From Pseudolabrys sp. FHR47 (GTDB lineage Bacteria; Pseudomonadota; Alphaproteobacteria; Rhizobiales; Xanthobacteraceae): a DNA stretch of 64,000 nt. Positions within the stretch are counted from its first letter, which is position 1, and every line of letters begins with the position of its first letter. The stretch is from NCBI RefSeq assembly GCF_005153485.1, contig NZ_CP039740.1, forward strand, positions 4,157,001 to 4,221,000. Reading direction: 5' to 3'. A program made the translations under genes and the position numbers. Below, one piece after another: positions 8,685 to 18,324 of the stretch. The notes below the pieces were generated by a model, which saw only the letters and a program-made list of their open reading frames with translations, had not been told where the DNA came from and searched no databases.

Positions 8685-10340
8685 CTACGCACTCCTCGCC
8701 AGCGCGCCGTCGATCATGTCGACCGTATTCTTGATGCCGTAGACGGCGACGAAGGAGCCAAAGCGCGGGCCCTTCTCCTGGCCGAGCAGCACCTGATAGA
8801 GCATGTTGAACCAGTCGAGCGACACGCCGGGCCGGCCATCCTTTGCCTTCTTGGCGTGATCGAGGAACGGCTCGCGGCGGCCGATCTCATAGACGACGTT
8901 CTGGATATCCTCGGCCGTCGAGTCCGGATTGAGATTGGCGAGCGCGTCACGCAGATCCTGCAACGCCTTGCGCTCGATCTCGCTCGGCTCGCGGAATTTC
9001 TTTTCCGGCAGCACGAAGTCGCGGAAGTAATGGATGGCATAGCCGACCATCGCATCGAGCTTGGGATGCGTCTGCGGCGTCACGCCGGGACGATAGCGGC
9101 CGATGAAGCCCCACAGGGTCTCGGCATTCTCCGCGTTCGATGACGACACCAGTGTGAGCAGCATCGTGAACGTCACCGGCATGTCCGCGACCGGCGGCTT
9201 GCCGGAATGGATGTGCCACACCGGATTGCCGAGCTTCTGCTTCCAGTCCTGCTGGCGCGGATAGCCCTCGAGGAACTGCTGATAATCGTCGACCTGTCGC
9301 GGGATCACATCGAAATAGAGGCGCTTGGCCGACTTCGGCTCGCGATACATGAACAGCGACAACGATTCCGGCGAGGCATAGCGCAGCCATTCCTCGATGG
9401 TCAGGCCGTTGCCCTTCGACTTGGAAATCTTCTGTCCCTTCTCGTCGAGGAACAGTTCGTAATTGAAGCCTTCCGGCGGCTTGCCGTCGAGCGCCTTGCA
9501 GATCTCGCTCGACAGCTTGACCGAGTCGATCAGGTCCTTGCCGGCCATTTCGTAATCGACGCCGAGCGCGACCCAGCGCATCGCCCAGTCCGGTTTCCAT
9601 TGCAGCTTGCAGGCGCCGCCAGTCACGGGAACCGTGACCGGCTCCTTCGTATCCGGATGTTCGTAGGTGATCGTGCCGGCCTTGGCGTCATGCGCCGTGA
9701 CCGGCACCTGCAGGACAATACCCGTGACCGGATCGATCGGCAGGAACGGCGAATAAGTCGAAGCACGCTCCTCGCGGAGCGACGGCAACATGATCGCCAT
9801 CACCTTGTCAAAGCGCTGCAGCATCTTCAGAAGCGCGGCGTCGAACCGGCCCGACTTGTAGCAATCGGTCGACGACATGAACTCGTAGTCGAAGCCGAAG
9901 TGATCGAGGAAGCTGCGCAGCCGCGCGTTGTTGTGCTCGCCGAACGAGGGATGCGTTCCGAACGGGTCGCGCACCTTGGTCAGCGGCTTGCCGAGGTCGA
10001 GCGCCAGCGCGTCCTTGTTGGGCACGTTGTCCGGCACCTTGCGCAGCCCGTCCATATCGTCGGAGAAGGCGATCAGCCGCGTCTTGATCTTGTCTTCGGT
10101 CAGGGTGCGGAAGGCGTGGCGCACCATGGTGGTGCGCGCCACCTCGCCAAAGGTGCCGATATGCGGCAGGCCCGATGGGCCGTAGCCGGTTTCGAAAATG
10201 ACCTCGTCTTTCGGTTTGGCTTTCAACCGCGCCACGATCTTTTTCGCCTCCTCGAACGGCCAGGCGTTCGACTGCTCGGCGAACTTCTTGAGCTCTTCGG
10301 GCGTGATTTGCGGCGCAATTTCGGCAGTGGTCATCGACAT
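8685..10340 (-). CDS. lysK: lysyl-tRNA synthetase, class I
   Basis: This enzyme charges tRNA-Lys with lysine. At 551 residues it is the class I (archaeal-type) LysRS that replaces the usual class II enzyme in many alphaproteobacteria. The HIGH-type motif appears in [10 protein letters not shown] near the N-terminus and the KMSKS-type motif as KISKSKGNG in the middle. I chose ATG 10340 because GGAGG lies five bases upstream; an in-frame ATG two codons later is possible, and the further upstream extension is unlike the family. It is divergent from the flavoprotein at 10411. Confidence 0.95.
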   Translation of the reverse strand: MSMTTAEIAPQITPEELKKFAEQSNAWPFEEAKKIVARLKAKPKDEVIFETGYGPSGLPHIGTFGEVARTTMVRHAFRTLTEDKIKTRLIAFSDDMDGLRKVPDNVPNKDALALDLGKPLTKVRDPFGTHPSFGEHNNARLRSFLDHFGFDYEFMSSTDCYKSGRFDAALLKMLQRFDKVMAIMLPSLREERASTYSPFLPIDPVTGIVLQVPVTAHDAKAGTITYEHPDTKEPVTVPVTGGACKLQWKPDWAMRWVALGVDYEMAGKDLIDSVKLSSEICKALDGKPPEGFNYELFLDEKGQKISKSKGNGLTIEEWLRYASPESLSLFMYREPKSAKRLYFDVIPRQVDDYQQFLEGYPRQQDWKQKLGNPVWHIHSGKPPVADMPVTFTMLLTLVSSSNAENAETLWGFIGRYRPGVTPQTHPKLDAMVGYAIHYFRDFVLPEKKFREPSEIERKALQDLRDALANLNPDSTAEDIQNVVYEIGRREPFLDHAKKAKDGRPGVSLDWFNMLYQVLLGQEKGPRFGSFVAVYGIKNTVDMIDGALARSA

Positions 10341-10410
10341 TCCGGCCTCCGGCGGGCAGACATAGGCAACAGGCGCGAAGGCGTCAATTGAAGGCCAGAA
10401 AGCAGCGATC

Positions 10411-11658
10411 TTGAGCCCACCCAAAGCCCCGAAGAACAAGAGCGCCGCCGTGATCGGCGGCGGCCCGGCCGGCTTGATGGCGGCGGAGACCCTGGCGCGC
10501 GCCGGCGTCGCCGTCACGGTCTACGACCGGATGCCCTCGCTCGGCCGCAAGCTGCTGATGGCGGGTCGCGGCGGGCTCAACCTGACCCACAGCGAGCCCC
10601 TCGCCGACTTCCTCAAGCGCTATGGCGAGGCCGACGAGCAGCTGCTGGCCGCCGTCACGGCCTTTCCGCCGGCGGCACTGCGCGCCTGGGCTGATGAACT
10701 TGGGGCCGACACCTTCGTCGGCTCCAGCGGCCGCGTCTTCCCAAAGGCGCTGAAGACCTCGCCGCTGCTGCGAACCTGGCTGCTGCGCCTGCGCAATCTC
10801 GGCGTCACCGTGAAGCTGCGGCATTGCTGGGAGGGCTGGGACGAGGACGGCCAACTTCTTTTCAAGGCTGGCGACGAGAAGGTTTCCGTGAAGCCCGATG
10901 TCGTCGTGCTGGCCATGGGCGGCGCCAGTTGGCCCAAGCTCGGCTCGGACGGACGCTGGGTGGATATCCTGCGCGGCGAGAAGGTCGCGGTGGCGCCGCT
11001 GCAGCCGGCGAATTGCGGTTTCACCGCCGCATGGTCCGACGTGCTGCGTGGCTTCGCCGGCCAGCCGCTCAAACGCATCGCCATCACGTTCGGTGAACGC
11101 AGCGCGCGCGGCGAAGCGATGGTGACGCAGTCGGGCATCGAGGGCGGCGCGATCTATGCGCTATCGTCGCCGATCCGCGACGCCATCACCAAGGACGGCG
11201 CAGCAACCATCACCATCGACCTGTTGCCGGACGTCACGGCCGCCAAACTCACCGAGCGCCTGTCGGCGCCGCGCGGCAAGCAGTCGCTGACGAACTTCCT
11301 GCGCAAGAACACGCATCTGGCCGCCGTCGCGCTGTCGCTGCTGCACGAGGCGGCCCTGGCCAAAGGCAAGCCACTGTCGGCGCTGTCGCCAGCGACTATC
11401 GCCGCGCTGATCAAGGCCGTGCCGGTAACGCTGACCGGCGTGCAGCCGATCGAAACGGCGATCTCCAGCGCCGGCGGCATCCGCTTCAGCGAACTCGACG
11501 ATCACTTCATGCTCAGGAACAGCCGCGGCGTCTTCGTCGCCGGCGAAATGCTCGACTGGGACGCACCGACCGGCGGCTATCTCTTGCAGGCTAGTTTCGC
11601 CACCGGCGTTGCGGCCGCGCAAGGCGCGCTGGCCTGGCTCAAAAGTTCTCGCAAATGA
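10411..11658 (+). CDS. BaiN/HI0933-like flavoprotein (TIGR03862 family)
   Basis: This 415-residue FAD-dependent oxidoreductase belongs to the HI0933 group. The dinucleotide-binding motif [11 protein letters not shown] is at about 16-26, followed by [18 protein letters not shown] and the C-terminal [16 protein letters not shown]. The physiological substrate of this subfamily is not established. The TTG start at 10411 is the only usual start before the FAD motif; its ribosome binding site is weak. The stop is immediately followed by a strong palindrome at 11661-11690. Confidence 0.85.
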   Translation: MSPPKAPKNKSAAVIGGGPAGLMAAETLARAGVAVTVYDRMPSLGRKLLMAGRGGLNLTHSEPLADFLKRYGEADEQLLAAVTAFPPAALRAWADELGADTFVGSSGRVFPKALKTSPLLRTWLLRLRNLGVTVKLRHCWEGWDEDGQLLFKAGDEKVSVKPDVVVLAMGGASWPKLGSDGRWVDILRGEKVAVAPLQPANCGFTAAWSDVLRGFAGQPLKRIAITFGERSARGEAMVTQSGIEGGAIYALSSPIRDAITKDGAATITIDLLPDVTAAKLTERLSAPRGKQSLTNFLRKNTHLAAVALSLLHEAALAKGKPLSALSPATIAALIKAVPVTLTGVQPIETAISSAGGIRFSELDDHFMLRNSRGVFVAGEMLDWDAPTGGYLLQASFATGVAAAQGALAWLKSSRK

Positions 11659-11660
11659 AA

Positions 11661-11690
11661 GAAGGGCCGTCCCGATCGGGACGGCCCTTC
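11661..11690. terminator. perfect 30-base palindromic terminator
   Basis: A 15+15 base perfect inverted repeat (GAAGGGCCGTCCCGA and its complement). On the minus strand it is followed by TTTCATTT, so it is best read as the terminator of the tiny gene at 11719-11796. On the plus strand it sits two bases after the flavoprotein stop and can serve that gene too. Confidence 0.8.
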
Positions 11691-11718
11691 CATTGTCGAA
11701 CCGCAATCCGCGGGACCG

Positions 11719-11796
11719 CTAGCCGACGCGGAACCCCACCGAGGCGAGATTCCAGGTCGCGGATGCCGACGTCTGCGGCGATAGACAATGAGACAC
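11719..11796 (-). CDS. 25-codon small protein with a maximal ribosome binding site
   Basis: A GTG-initiated frame encodes a 25-residue peptide beginning VSHCLSPQTSASATW and ending NLASVGFRVG, then TAG. It is too short for ordinary gene finding. What supports it is the leader: AGAAAGGAGGTGATCCAG runs directly into the GTG (its last G is the first base of the codon), with AGGAGG at ideal spacing, and is complementary to about 18 bases of the alphaproteobacterial 16S rRNA 3-prime end. A dedicated terminator follows at 11661-11690. A TTGACG at 11876-11871, overlapping the stop codon of the upstream gene, could be its -35, but the matching -10 is poor. No transmembrane segment or known domain is visible. 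It may be a real small protein or a small RNA that binds 30S subunits. Confidence 0.6.
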   Translation of the reverse strand: MSHCLSPQTSASATWNLASVGFRVG

Positions 11797-11815
11797 TGGA
11801 TCACCTCCTTTCTGA
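11797..11815 (-). promoter_or_regulatory. extended Shine-Dalgarno complementary to the 16S rRNA tail
   Basis: The minus strand reads AGAAAGGAGGTGATCCA immediately before the GTG at 11796. The plus strand is therefore identical to the end of 16S rRNA (CTGGATCACCTCCTTTCT). Ordinary genes in this window show four to seven matching bases, for example AAGGAG before ccr. Pairing this long should saturate initiation or hold the ribosome. Confidence 0.75.
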
Positions 11816-11872
11816 TGTTGACGATCTCACCAAGTTAAGGCGTTCGCACAGATTTGGAAGTGGCTTCACCCG

Positions 11873-12796
11873 TCAAAACGGACTGATCGGAAAATATCGG
11901 AGCCACAGGTCGGTGAACCGCCCCTGCTCCCACAGGCGGAACAGCGCCCAGTTGATGGCCTGGCGCACGAGGTCGTTGCCCCGGCGGACCGCGATGCCGA
12001 CGCCCTCGCCGAAGAAACGGCTCTCCATATAGGGCCCGCCGACGAAGGCGCAGCAGCCGGCCGAATCCGTGCCATTGAGCCAGAACGACAGCGAGATGCC
12101 ATCGCCGAACAACAGATCGACCTCGCCCTTTTTCAGCGCCTCGCGCGCCGCCGCTACGTCAGGGAAGGGTCGCAGCTCGGCCTCGGTGAACAGCATCTTC
12201 AGATAGGCTTCGTGCGCGGTGCCGGCGACGACGCCAACTTTCTTGCCTTCGAGCGCGGCCGGGCGCACGTCGACAATGCCGGCATTCCGCCGCGCCACGA
12301 AACGCGCCGGCGTGCGGTAATAGGGATCGGAGAAGTCGACGCGCTTGCGCATCGCCGGCGTCGCCGCGAAGGAGGCGATCACCGCATCGCCCTGATTGGC
12401 ATTGAGGCTGTCGATCAAGGTGTCGTAACGGCGCATCTGCACCGTGCAGACGACCTTGATCTCCTCGCAGATCATCCGCGCCAGATCGACATTGAAGCCG
12501 ACCGGCGCCCCGTCCGGCCCGGCGTAATTGAACGGCGGATAATCGGTCTCGGTGAGAAAGCGAATCACGGTGAGGCGCGAGAGGTCGGGCCGTTCGGGCC
12601 GGCGGCGCGGATCCCAGAAGCCCGGCACGTCGGTTGGCGTGCGCACAGGGTTGGTATCCGGAGCGTCAACGGGCGGCTGGTCGCGCTGCTCGCCGGGCCG
12701 CGGCACATGGGCCTGCGGCCAGGCCGCGGTCGCGGTCAGCATCAACGCCAGCGCAGCAAACGCCGCGCGCCCCGTCAGCTTCTGGAAGAAACCCAT
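11873..12796 (-). CDS. periplasmic solute-binding protein, family 3 (amino-acid type)
   Basis: This 307-residue protein has a signal peptide (GRAAFAALALMLTATAAWPQA) followed by a Pro- and Asp-rich linker and a family 3 solute-binding domain with F-L-T-E-T-D-Y-P-P-F-N-Y and GFNVDLARMICEEI. It would bind an amino acid or similar small ligand in the periplasm. No permease or ATPase gene is adjacent, so it is either an orphan component or a receptor-like binding protein. The host-attachment-like gene lies upstream on the same strand, separated by a repeat. Confidence 0.85.
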   Translation of the reverse strand: MGFFQKLTGRAAFAALALMLTATAAWPQAHVPRPGEQRDQPPVDAPDTNPVRTPTDVPGFWDPRRRPERPDLSRLTVIRFLTETDYPPFNYAGPDGAPVGFNVDLARMICEEIKVVCTVQMRRYDTLIDSLNANQGDAVIASFAATPAMRKRVDFSDPYYRTPARFVARRNAGIVDVRPAALEGKKVGVVAGTAHEAYLKMLFTEAELRPFPDVAAAREALKKGEVDLLFGDGISLSFWLNGTDSAGCCAFVGGPYMESRFFGEGVGIAVRRGNDLVRQAINWALFRLWEQGRFTDLWLRYFPISPF

Positions 12797-12835
12797 CGAC
12801 CGGTCCGGTCCTCGATCAGATTCGGCCGGACCATA

Positions 12836-12872
12836 AAGCGTTTTCAGGCGAAGTGGAAACCGGTTCGCCTTC
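12836..12872. repeat. truncated copy of a Hyphomicrobiales intergenic repeat
   Basis: The stretch with AAAGCGTTTTCAGGCGAAGT followed by GGAAACCGGTTCGCC resembles one half of a short palindromic repeat that recurs between genes in Bradyrhizobium relatives. The expected mirrored GAAAACGC arm is absent here, so this copy looks broken. The assignment is from memory of the repeat family, not from a search. Confidence 0.45.
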
Positions 12873-12901
12873 GTGGCCCACGAGCCACTACCTGAGTCCC
12901 C

Positions 12902-13345
12902 TTACGCCGTGAGGTACTTCTCGATTTCGTGGACGGGCATCTTCACCAGATCCTTGTCGATCTCGGCGCGCACCGCGGCCTTGAGGCCGTGCCCGTAAGC
13001 CTGGCGCAGAAACCCGAGCGCGCGCGGCGGCGCCACCACGATCAGAGACTTCACGTCCTGCCCGTTGATCGCCTGATCGAGCTTGGCGGCGAGATCGGCG
13101 AGAAAGGTCTCTTCTTCCTGCGTATGCCAATCGGTCTGACCGACCGAGGAGCGGCCCGGTCCGACAGCGGAATGCGAACGCCCCGGCTTGTCCGCGCCCA
13201 GTTCGTGGGTCGCCGCCGCCTTGTGCTCGAAGACCTCGCGCGTTTTCAGGTTGGGGAATTTGGTATCGCCGACATTCTCGAGAATGAGCGCCTTGGCGCC
13301 GTCGCAGACCACGATCCACTCGCCCTGATTGATGGTTAGCGCCAT
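12902..13345 (-). CDS. host-attachment family protein (baeRF-like)
   Basis: A 147-residue protein starting MALTINQGEWIVVCDGAKAL, preceded by GGGAGG. The pattern of an N-terminal strand ending in D-G-A-K-A, the central TRE-V-FEHK segment and C-terminal SLIVVAPPRALGFLRQAY matches proteins annotated as host attachment protein, whose fold is related to the eRF1 central domain. The annotation comes from a plant-associated context and the molecular activity is not established. The frame extends upstream but this start has the only good ribosome binding site. It lies downstream of mcd on the same strand with a 94-base gap. Confidence 0.8.
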   Translation of the reverse strand: MALTINQGEWIVVCDGAKALILENVGDTKFPNLKTREVFEHKAAATHELGADKPGRSHSAVGPGRSSVGQTDWHTQEEETFLADLAAKLDQAINGQDVKSLIVVAPPRALGFLRQAYGHGLKAAVRAEIDKDLVKMPVHEIEKYLTA

Positions 13346-13439
13346 GAAAACCTCCCTGAATTGCAGGGCATTAGAGCGCGGTCGCCGCCGCAACGATTTG
13401 CGGCAGATCAACGCCCGACCCGGTATTTTTGTTGCATCG

Positions 13440-15116
13440 CTAGTTGGTGCCGTCGAGCAACCGGCGCGCGATGACCTGCGCCTGGATCTCGGCCGCGCCC
13501 TCGAAAATGTTGAGGATGCGGGCGTCGCAGAGAATGCGCGACACCGGGAACTCCAGCGCGAAGCCGTTACCGCCATGCACCTGCACGGCATTGTCAGCAT
13601 TGGCCCATGCGACGCGCGCGCCATAGAGCTTGGCCATGCCGGCCTCGAGATCGCAGCGACGGCCGGAGTCCTTCTCGCGCGCGGCATGATAGGTGAGCTG
13701 GCGCGCAATCATGATCTCGGTGGCCATCATCACGATCTTGTCCGAGACGCGCGGGAAATCGGCGATCGGCCGCGAGAATTGGATGCGCTGCTGCGCATAG
13801 TTCATGGCCGTCTCCATCGCCGCCTGAGCGACGCCGATGGCGCGCGCCGCGGTCTGGATGCGCGCGGATTCGAAGGTCTGCATCAGTTGCTTGAAGCCGA
13901 GACCTTCGACGCCGCCGAGCAGGTTCTCCGCCTTCACCTCGAAACCGTCGAAAGCGATCTCGTATTCCTTCATGCCGCGATAGCCGAGCACCTCGATCTC
14001 GGTGCCCGTCATGCCTTTCGCCGGGAAGGGGTTCTTGTCGTCGCCGCGCGGCTTTTCAGCGAGCAGCATCGACAGGCCGCGATGGCCCGGCTCCTTCGGA
14101 TTAGTGCGCACGAGAAGCGTCATCAGATCGGCGCGCACCGGATGCGTGATCCAGGTCTTGTTGCCGTAGACCTTGTAGACATCGCCTTCGCGCACAGCCC
14201 GCGTTTTCAGCGACGCCAAATCCGAACCGGTGTTCGGTTCGGTGAACACGGCGGTCGGCAGGACTTCGCCCGAGGCGATCTTCGGCAGCCACTTGGCCTT
14301 CTGCTCCGGCGTGCCGCCGCCGAGAATGAGTTCGGCGGCGATTTCCGAGCGCGTGCCGAGCGAGCCGACGCCGATATAACCGCGCGACAATTCCTCGGAG
14401 ACAACGCACATCGACTCCTTGCCGAGACCCATGCCGCCGAATTCTTCCGGAATGGTCAGGCCGAACACGCCGAGCTCGGACATCTGCGCGATAATCTCGA
14501 GCGGAATGTAACTGTTGGTGCGGTGCCAGCCTTGGGCGTGCTCGATGACTTCGGCGTCGGCGAAGCGGCGCATTTCTTCGCGGATCGATTCCAAAGTCTC
14601 GTCGAGTCCGGCGAAGCCCACGGTGGCGCCGTGATGCGCGCGCATCAGCTCCATCAGCCGCGCGCGGCGCTCGGTGGTGTTACCGTTCGCGATCAGCGTT
14701 TCGACGGCAGGCGTCATGCGGGCCGCGACCTGCGTCATCGACAGGCCCATGTCGGCGGGGCGCACGATTTCGCCCTGGCTCATCGGGATGCCGCCAAGGG
14801 TCTGCGCCAGCAATTCGCCGAGCCCGATCCAGGTCAGATGTTCTTCCATCTCGCCGAAGGTGCCGGCCGCGGTCATGCGCTCTGCATAGGCCGTGAGCTG
14901 CTTGACCGCCTCGGCATAGGTCGCGAGCCAGGCCAGCCCGTGGGTGGCGCGCTGCTCGCGGTCGAACAGTTTGGCCACCGCGTGGCCTTCCACCACGACC
15001 TTGCCGCGGACCCGAACCGTGGCGTCCGACAGCAGCGCCTCCATGGCGATGACCGCCGCGCGGCCGAGTTCAACGAGGTCCTGGTCGGCAGCGGTACGGG
15101 AAGCGGCAATCGGCAT
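13440..15116 (-). CDS. mcd: (2S)-methylsuccinyl-CoA dehydrogenase
   Basis: This flavoprotein oxidises (2S)-methylsuccinyl-CoA to mesaconyl-CoA in the ethylmalonyl-CoA pathway. At 558 residues it is much longer than ordinary acyl-CoA dehydrogenases (about 380). The first 160 residues form an extra helical domain, and the dehydrogenase fold starts near IREEMRRFADAEV. Motifs include LGVFGLTIPEEFGGMGL, TEPNTGSDLAS, the GYRGMKEYEIAFDGFEV region and the C-terminal VQVHGGNGF. The long N-terminus plus ccr and ecm nearby favour Mcd over a generic acyl-CoA dehydrogenase. ATG 15116 has GAGGAC five bases upstream. A GTGC-AGC-GCAC dyad lies in its leader at 15175-15185. Confidence 0.88.
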   Translation of the reverse strand: MPIAASRTAADQDLVELGRAAVIAMEALLSDATVRVRGKVVVEGHAVAKLFDREQRATHGLAWLATYAEAVKQLTAYAERMTAAGTFGEMEEHLTWIGLGELLAQTLGGIPMSQGEIVRPADMGLSMTQVAARMTPAVETLIANGNTTERRARLMELMRAHHGATVGFAGLDETLESIREEMRRFADAEVIEHAQGWHRTNSYIPLEIIAQMSELGVFGLTIPEEFGGMGLGKESMCVVSEELSRGYIGVGSLGTRSEIAAELILGGGTPEQKAKWLPKIASGEVLPTAVFTEPNTGSDLASLKTRAVREGDVYKVYGNKTWITHPVRADLMTLLVRTNPKEPGHRGLSMLLAEKPRGDDKNPFPAKGMTGTEIEVLGYRGMKEYEIAFDGFEVKAENLLGGVEGLGFKQLMQTFESARIQTAARAIGVAQAAMETAMNYAQQRIQFSRPIADFPRVSDKIVMMATEIMIARQLTYHAAREKDSGRRCDLEAGMAKLYGARVAWANADNAVQVHGGNGFALEFPVSRILCDARILNIFEGAAEIQAQVIARRLLDGTN

Positions 15117-15174
15117 GAGGGTCCTCGGAAAACGGATTTACAAACAGCCCGATGGGCATCGCCTCAGACTATGC

Positions 15175-15185
15175 GTGCAGCGCAC
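15175..15185. promoter_or_regulatory. TGC-N3-GCA dyad upstream of mcd
   Basis: GTGC-AGC-GCAC, 59 bases before the mcd start. It shares the TGC-N3-GCA core with the dyads before ccr (19669-19679) and ecm (20975-20985). This is the least specific of the three because the core alone occurs often by chance in G+C-rich DNA. Confidence 0.4.
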
Positions 15186-15307
15186 AAAAGCAAAGAGGAG
15201 CGCCGCCGGCCGGGCGAAAAATACCTAAATATTAACCAATTCAGGCTCTTGTCGAGCGTCATAGGTGCGTGCGGCATTCCCTCACCTTCGACGAGTCCGG
15301 ACCGGTC

Positions 15308-17323
15308 ATGCGCTTCAGAACACAGCTCCTGTCGTCGCTGTCGCTGAACCGGCTATTGACCCGGTTTTCGGTCCGCACCCGCATCATAGCGCTGGCTTTG
15401 GCGCCGCTGGTCGGCTTTGCCGCCAATGCCATCACCTATAGCGCCGGCGAGCGGGAGGTCGACGATGCCTTCGTGACCGTCGACCATGCACACCGCCTCG
15501 CCGACGCCAGCCGCGACCTGCGCAACGCCATCGCGCTGATGCGCATCGCGGTGAAGGACTTCGCCCGCCAGCGCGATACGCAGTTGGACGCCTTTCCGCA
15601 GTCGCTCGACCTCGCCAACCGCAGTCTCGACACCATCGCGATGCTTGTCGGCGCCGACGGCGCGGCGCAGATGCTCACGCTACGTGACGAACTGGTCGGC
15701 ATCGGCCAAAACTACACCGATCTCTACAACACCCAGCGCGTCCTAGGCCTCACCGAGAGTGACGGCTTGCGTGCCGCGCTGAATAATGCGGGCGTGCGCA
15801 TCGAAGCGGCCATCAACGACAGCCTGAGCTGGCTCGCCGGATCCGAGGCTCGGCGCATCGTCGTCCTGCTGCTCAACATGCGTCACCACGAGGCCGAATA
15901 CCGGCTCAATCCCAGCGAACTGACGCGCCTGCAATTCACCGCCGCCTATCGCGAGTTCGTCAAAATCTTCGAGGGGGTGGAAGGCGCCCCGGAGATGAAA
16001 AACAAGCTCGCCAGCGAAATGAAGGACTATCACGATATCTTCCTGGATTGGGTCGTGCTCACCGATCGCACGAATCCGCTGCGGGCCATCATCGACATCG
16101 ACAGCCAGAATTTATTGCCGCGGGCGGCGGCGATCATCGAAACGGCCAACCGGGCCGCGACGATGGCCAGCGAGAGGCTCGCCGCATCGCAGGCGCGGAC
16201 CCGCAGCGGGCTCATCGCGGCCGGCCTCGTCATGGCAATTCTCGGCCTCGCCTTCAGTTGGTACATCGGGCGCAGCATCAGCGGGCCGCTGCAGAATCTG
16301 GCGGGCGCCATGAAGCGGCTGGCGGCCGGCGAAACGTCGGCGCGGATTCCGGATACCGGCGCGCGCGACGAAATCGGCGATATGGCACGCACCGTGCTGG
16401 TGTTCCGCGATTCCATGATCGAGCGACAGAAGCTCACCGCCATCCAGGGCGAACAAAGCCGCGCCCGTGAGGCGCGCAGCGACAGCATCGCTGCGGCGAT
16501 CCGCCGTTTCGAAGCCTCGGCCGGCGATGCCCTTGGCAAGTTGCGCGCCGCCGCGCATGACCTCGAGCAGAGTTCGGCGGCGCTCAACAGAACCGCCGAC
16601 ACGGTTTCCGCCGAAACGCAGGGCGCCGAACGCAGCGCCACAGCCGCCTCGGGCAACGTCGCCAACGCGGCCGACTCGATCGAGGAACTGGCCACTTCCA
16701 TCGACGCGATCACCGCCCAGGCCAACCAGTCGAACGACGTCGCGGCGCGCGCCGTCAAAGAAGCGCAGCGCACCGTCAAGACCATGGCCGATCTCGGTCA
16801 GGCCGCGAGCCGCATCGGCGAAGTCGTCGGACTTATCCAGGCTATCGCCGGCCAGACCAACCTGCTGGCGCTGAACGCCACCATCGAAGCGGCACGCGCC
16901 GGCGAGGCCGGGCGCGGCTTCGCCGTGGTCGCCGCCGAGGTCAAATCGCTGGCGGCGCAGACCGCCAAGGCGACGGAGGAGATCGCCGATCAGGTCGGCG
17001 GCATCCAGACCGCGGCCGCCGGTACCGCGCTCGCCATCGAGCAGGTCAACACCATCATCCGCGACATGGCCGCGATCGCCACCGCGGTCGCCGCCACCGT
17101 CGAGCAGCAGAACGCCGCAGTCGCCGTTATTGCCGAAGGAGTCAGCCGCGCCTCCGACGACGCCCGCACCGGAGCCGAAGCCATGGGCCGCGTGGCTGGC
17201 GTGGCGGTCGACGCGCGCTTGACCGCCGCCGAGGTCAAGGAACTTGCCGACGCCGTCGCCGTTGAAGCGGGCAGCATCGACGATGAAATCCGCCGCTTCC
17301 TGAACGACGTCCAGGCGGCCTGA
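15308..17323 (+). CDS. methyl-accepting chemotaxis protein, membrane-bound
   Basis: About 671 residues. There is one transmembrane segment near the N-terminus ([19 protein letters not shown]), a roughly 270-residue periplasmic helical sensor, a second segment ([19 protein letters not shown]) near 305-325, a HAMP domain ([20 protein letters not shown]) and a cytoplasmic signalling coiled coil whose hairpin tip has [17 protein letters not shown]. It would relay an extracytoplasmic signal to a CheA kinase. No che gene is nearby. A GTG at 15269 could add 13 residues; neither start has a strong ribosome binding site. The C-terminal pentapeptide for CheR docking is absent. Confidence 0.92.
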   Translation: MRFRTQLLSSLSLNRLLTRFSVRTRIIALALAPLVGFAANAITYSAGEREVDDAFVTVDHAHRLADASRDLRNAIALMRIAVKDFARQRDTQLDAFPQSLDLANRSLDTIAMLVGADGAAQMLTLRDELVGIGQNYTDLYNTQRVLGLTESDGLRAALNNAGVRIEAAINDSLSWLAGSEARRIVVLLLNMRHHEAEYRLNPSELTRLQFTAAYREFVKIFEGVEGAPEMKNKLASEMKDYHDIFLDWVVLTDRTNPLRAIIDIDSQNLLPRAAAIIETANRAATMASERLAASQARTRSGLIAAGLVMAILGLAFSWYIGRSISGPLQNLAGAMKRLAAGETSARIPDTGARDEIGDMARTVLVFRDSMIERQKLTAIQGEQSRAREARSDSIAAAIRRFEASAGDALGKLRAAAHDLEQSSAALNRTADTVSAETQGAERSATAASGNVANAADSIEELATSIDAITAQANQSNDVAARAVKEAQRTVKTMADLGQAASRIGEVVGLIQAIAGQTNLLALNATIEAARAGEAGRGFAVVAAEVKSLAAQTAKATEEIADQVGGIQTAAAGTALAIEQVNTIIRDMAAIATAVAATVEQQNAAVAVIAEGVSRASDDARTGAEAMGRVAGVAVDARLTAAEVKELADAVAVEAGSIDDEIRRFLNDVQAA

Positions 17324-17425
17324 TCCCCTCTCCCCGAGAGCGGCTGGGCCGGCCGAAGCGCCACTTGCCAATAACCTGCCGATCGCCAACTCTGCGAAGC
17401 TGACGCAGCTCAGGATTTCAGCGCT

Positions 17426-18316
17426 TTGCGCATTCTCAGAATTTCATTTCGCGTCGTCCTTGATGCCGGCCGGCAATTCCTCGCCGACGATGGCTGGGCC
17501 ATTGCCAGCCACATAGCGCTGTCGCTGTTGATGGCGATGTTTCCCTTCCTCATCGTCTGCACCGCGCTGGCCGCGGTGTTCTTCGGCTCCGAGAGCCTCG
17601 CGGACGAAGCGGCGCGTATTCTGCTGGAGGCATGGCCCGAGCAGGTCGCCGGGCCGATCGCCGCGGATATTCGCGGCGTGTTGACTGGCAGCCGCGGCAA
17701 CGTGCTCACTTTCGGCGTACTGTTCGCACTCTACTTTGCCTCGAGCGGCGTCGAGAGCCTGCGGGTCGCGCTCAACCGCGCCTATGGCATGGCGGAGCGC
17801 CGGCCGTGGTGGGTGCTGCGCATCGAGTCCGTCGGCTATGTGATTGTGGGCGCGATCGCGCTTCTGTCGTTTTCGTTTCTCGTCGTGCTGGCGCCGCTGA
17901 TCTGGTCCACGATCGTGCGCTACGTGCCAACCCTCGAGCCGCTGAGCGACCTCGTCACGTTGTCGCGCTTTGCCACCGCGGCCTTCGTGCTGGTGGTCTC
18001 GCTGCTGATCGTGCATCGATGGCTGCCGGCCGGAAAGCGCAGCTTCATGGAAATCGCGCCGGGCATTGTCGCGACGATGCTGCTTTGGCTGATCGGCGGC
18101 GCGGCCTTTGGCCGCTATCTCGCCGACTACGCCTTCGCTTACGTCAACATGTATGCGGGCCTCGCCTCGGCGATGATCGCGCTGGTGTTTCTCTACGTCT
18201 GCGCGTCGATCTTCATCTTCGGCGGCGAGCTCAATTCGGTCGTGCAGAAAATAAGGCTCGGACGCATCGCTGCATCCGAGCCCGGTCCGGTTGAAGATAA
18301 ACCAACGCTGCCCTAG
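17426..18316 (+). CDS. YihY/BrkB-family inner-membrane protein
   Basis: A 296-residue protein with about six hydrophobic segments, including SLLMAMFPFLIVCTALAAVF and FASSGVESLRVALNRAYG, characteristic of the YihY/virulence factor BrkB family. It was once misassigned as RNase BN; the sequence shows no nuclease motifs. The precise role of the family is unsettled. The start is a TTG at 17426 with a poor ribosome binding site. It converges on ccr with only eight bases between stop codons. Confidence 0.88.
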   Translation: MRILRISFRVVLDAGRQFLADDGWAIASHIALSLLMAMFPFLIVCTALAAVFFGSESLADEAARILLEAWPEQVAGPIAADIRGVLTGSRGNVLTFGVLFALYFASSGVESLRVALNRAYGMAERRPWWVLRIESVGYVIVGAIALLSFSFLVVLAPLIWSTIVRYVPTLEPLSDLVTLSRFATAAFVLVVSLLIVHRWLPAGKRSFMEIAPGIVATMLLWLIGGAAFGRYLADYAFAYVNMYAGLASAMIALVFLYVCASIFIFGGELNSVVQKIRLGRIAASEPGPVEDKPTLP

Positions 18317-18324
18317 CGGTAGGA

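Noticed and set aside
11797..11815. Fragment of a 16S rRNA gene on the plus strand
   Set aside because: Only the last 18 bases match, with no flanking rRNA sequence; the minus-strand reading as a leader to a GTG with ideal spacing is more consistent.
13329..15347. 672-codon open frame opposite mcd
   Set aside because: It lies antisense to a highly conserved enzyme, is Arg/His/Ala-rich without domains, and is the expected mirror of G+C-rich codon usage.
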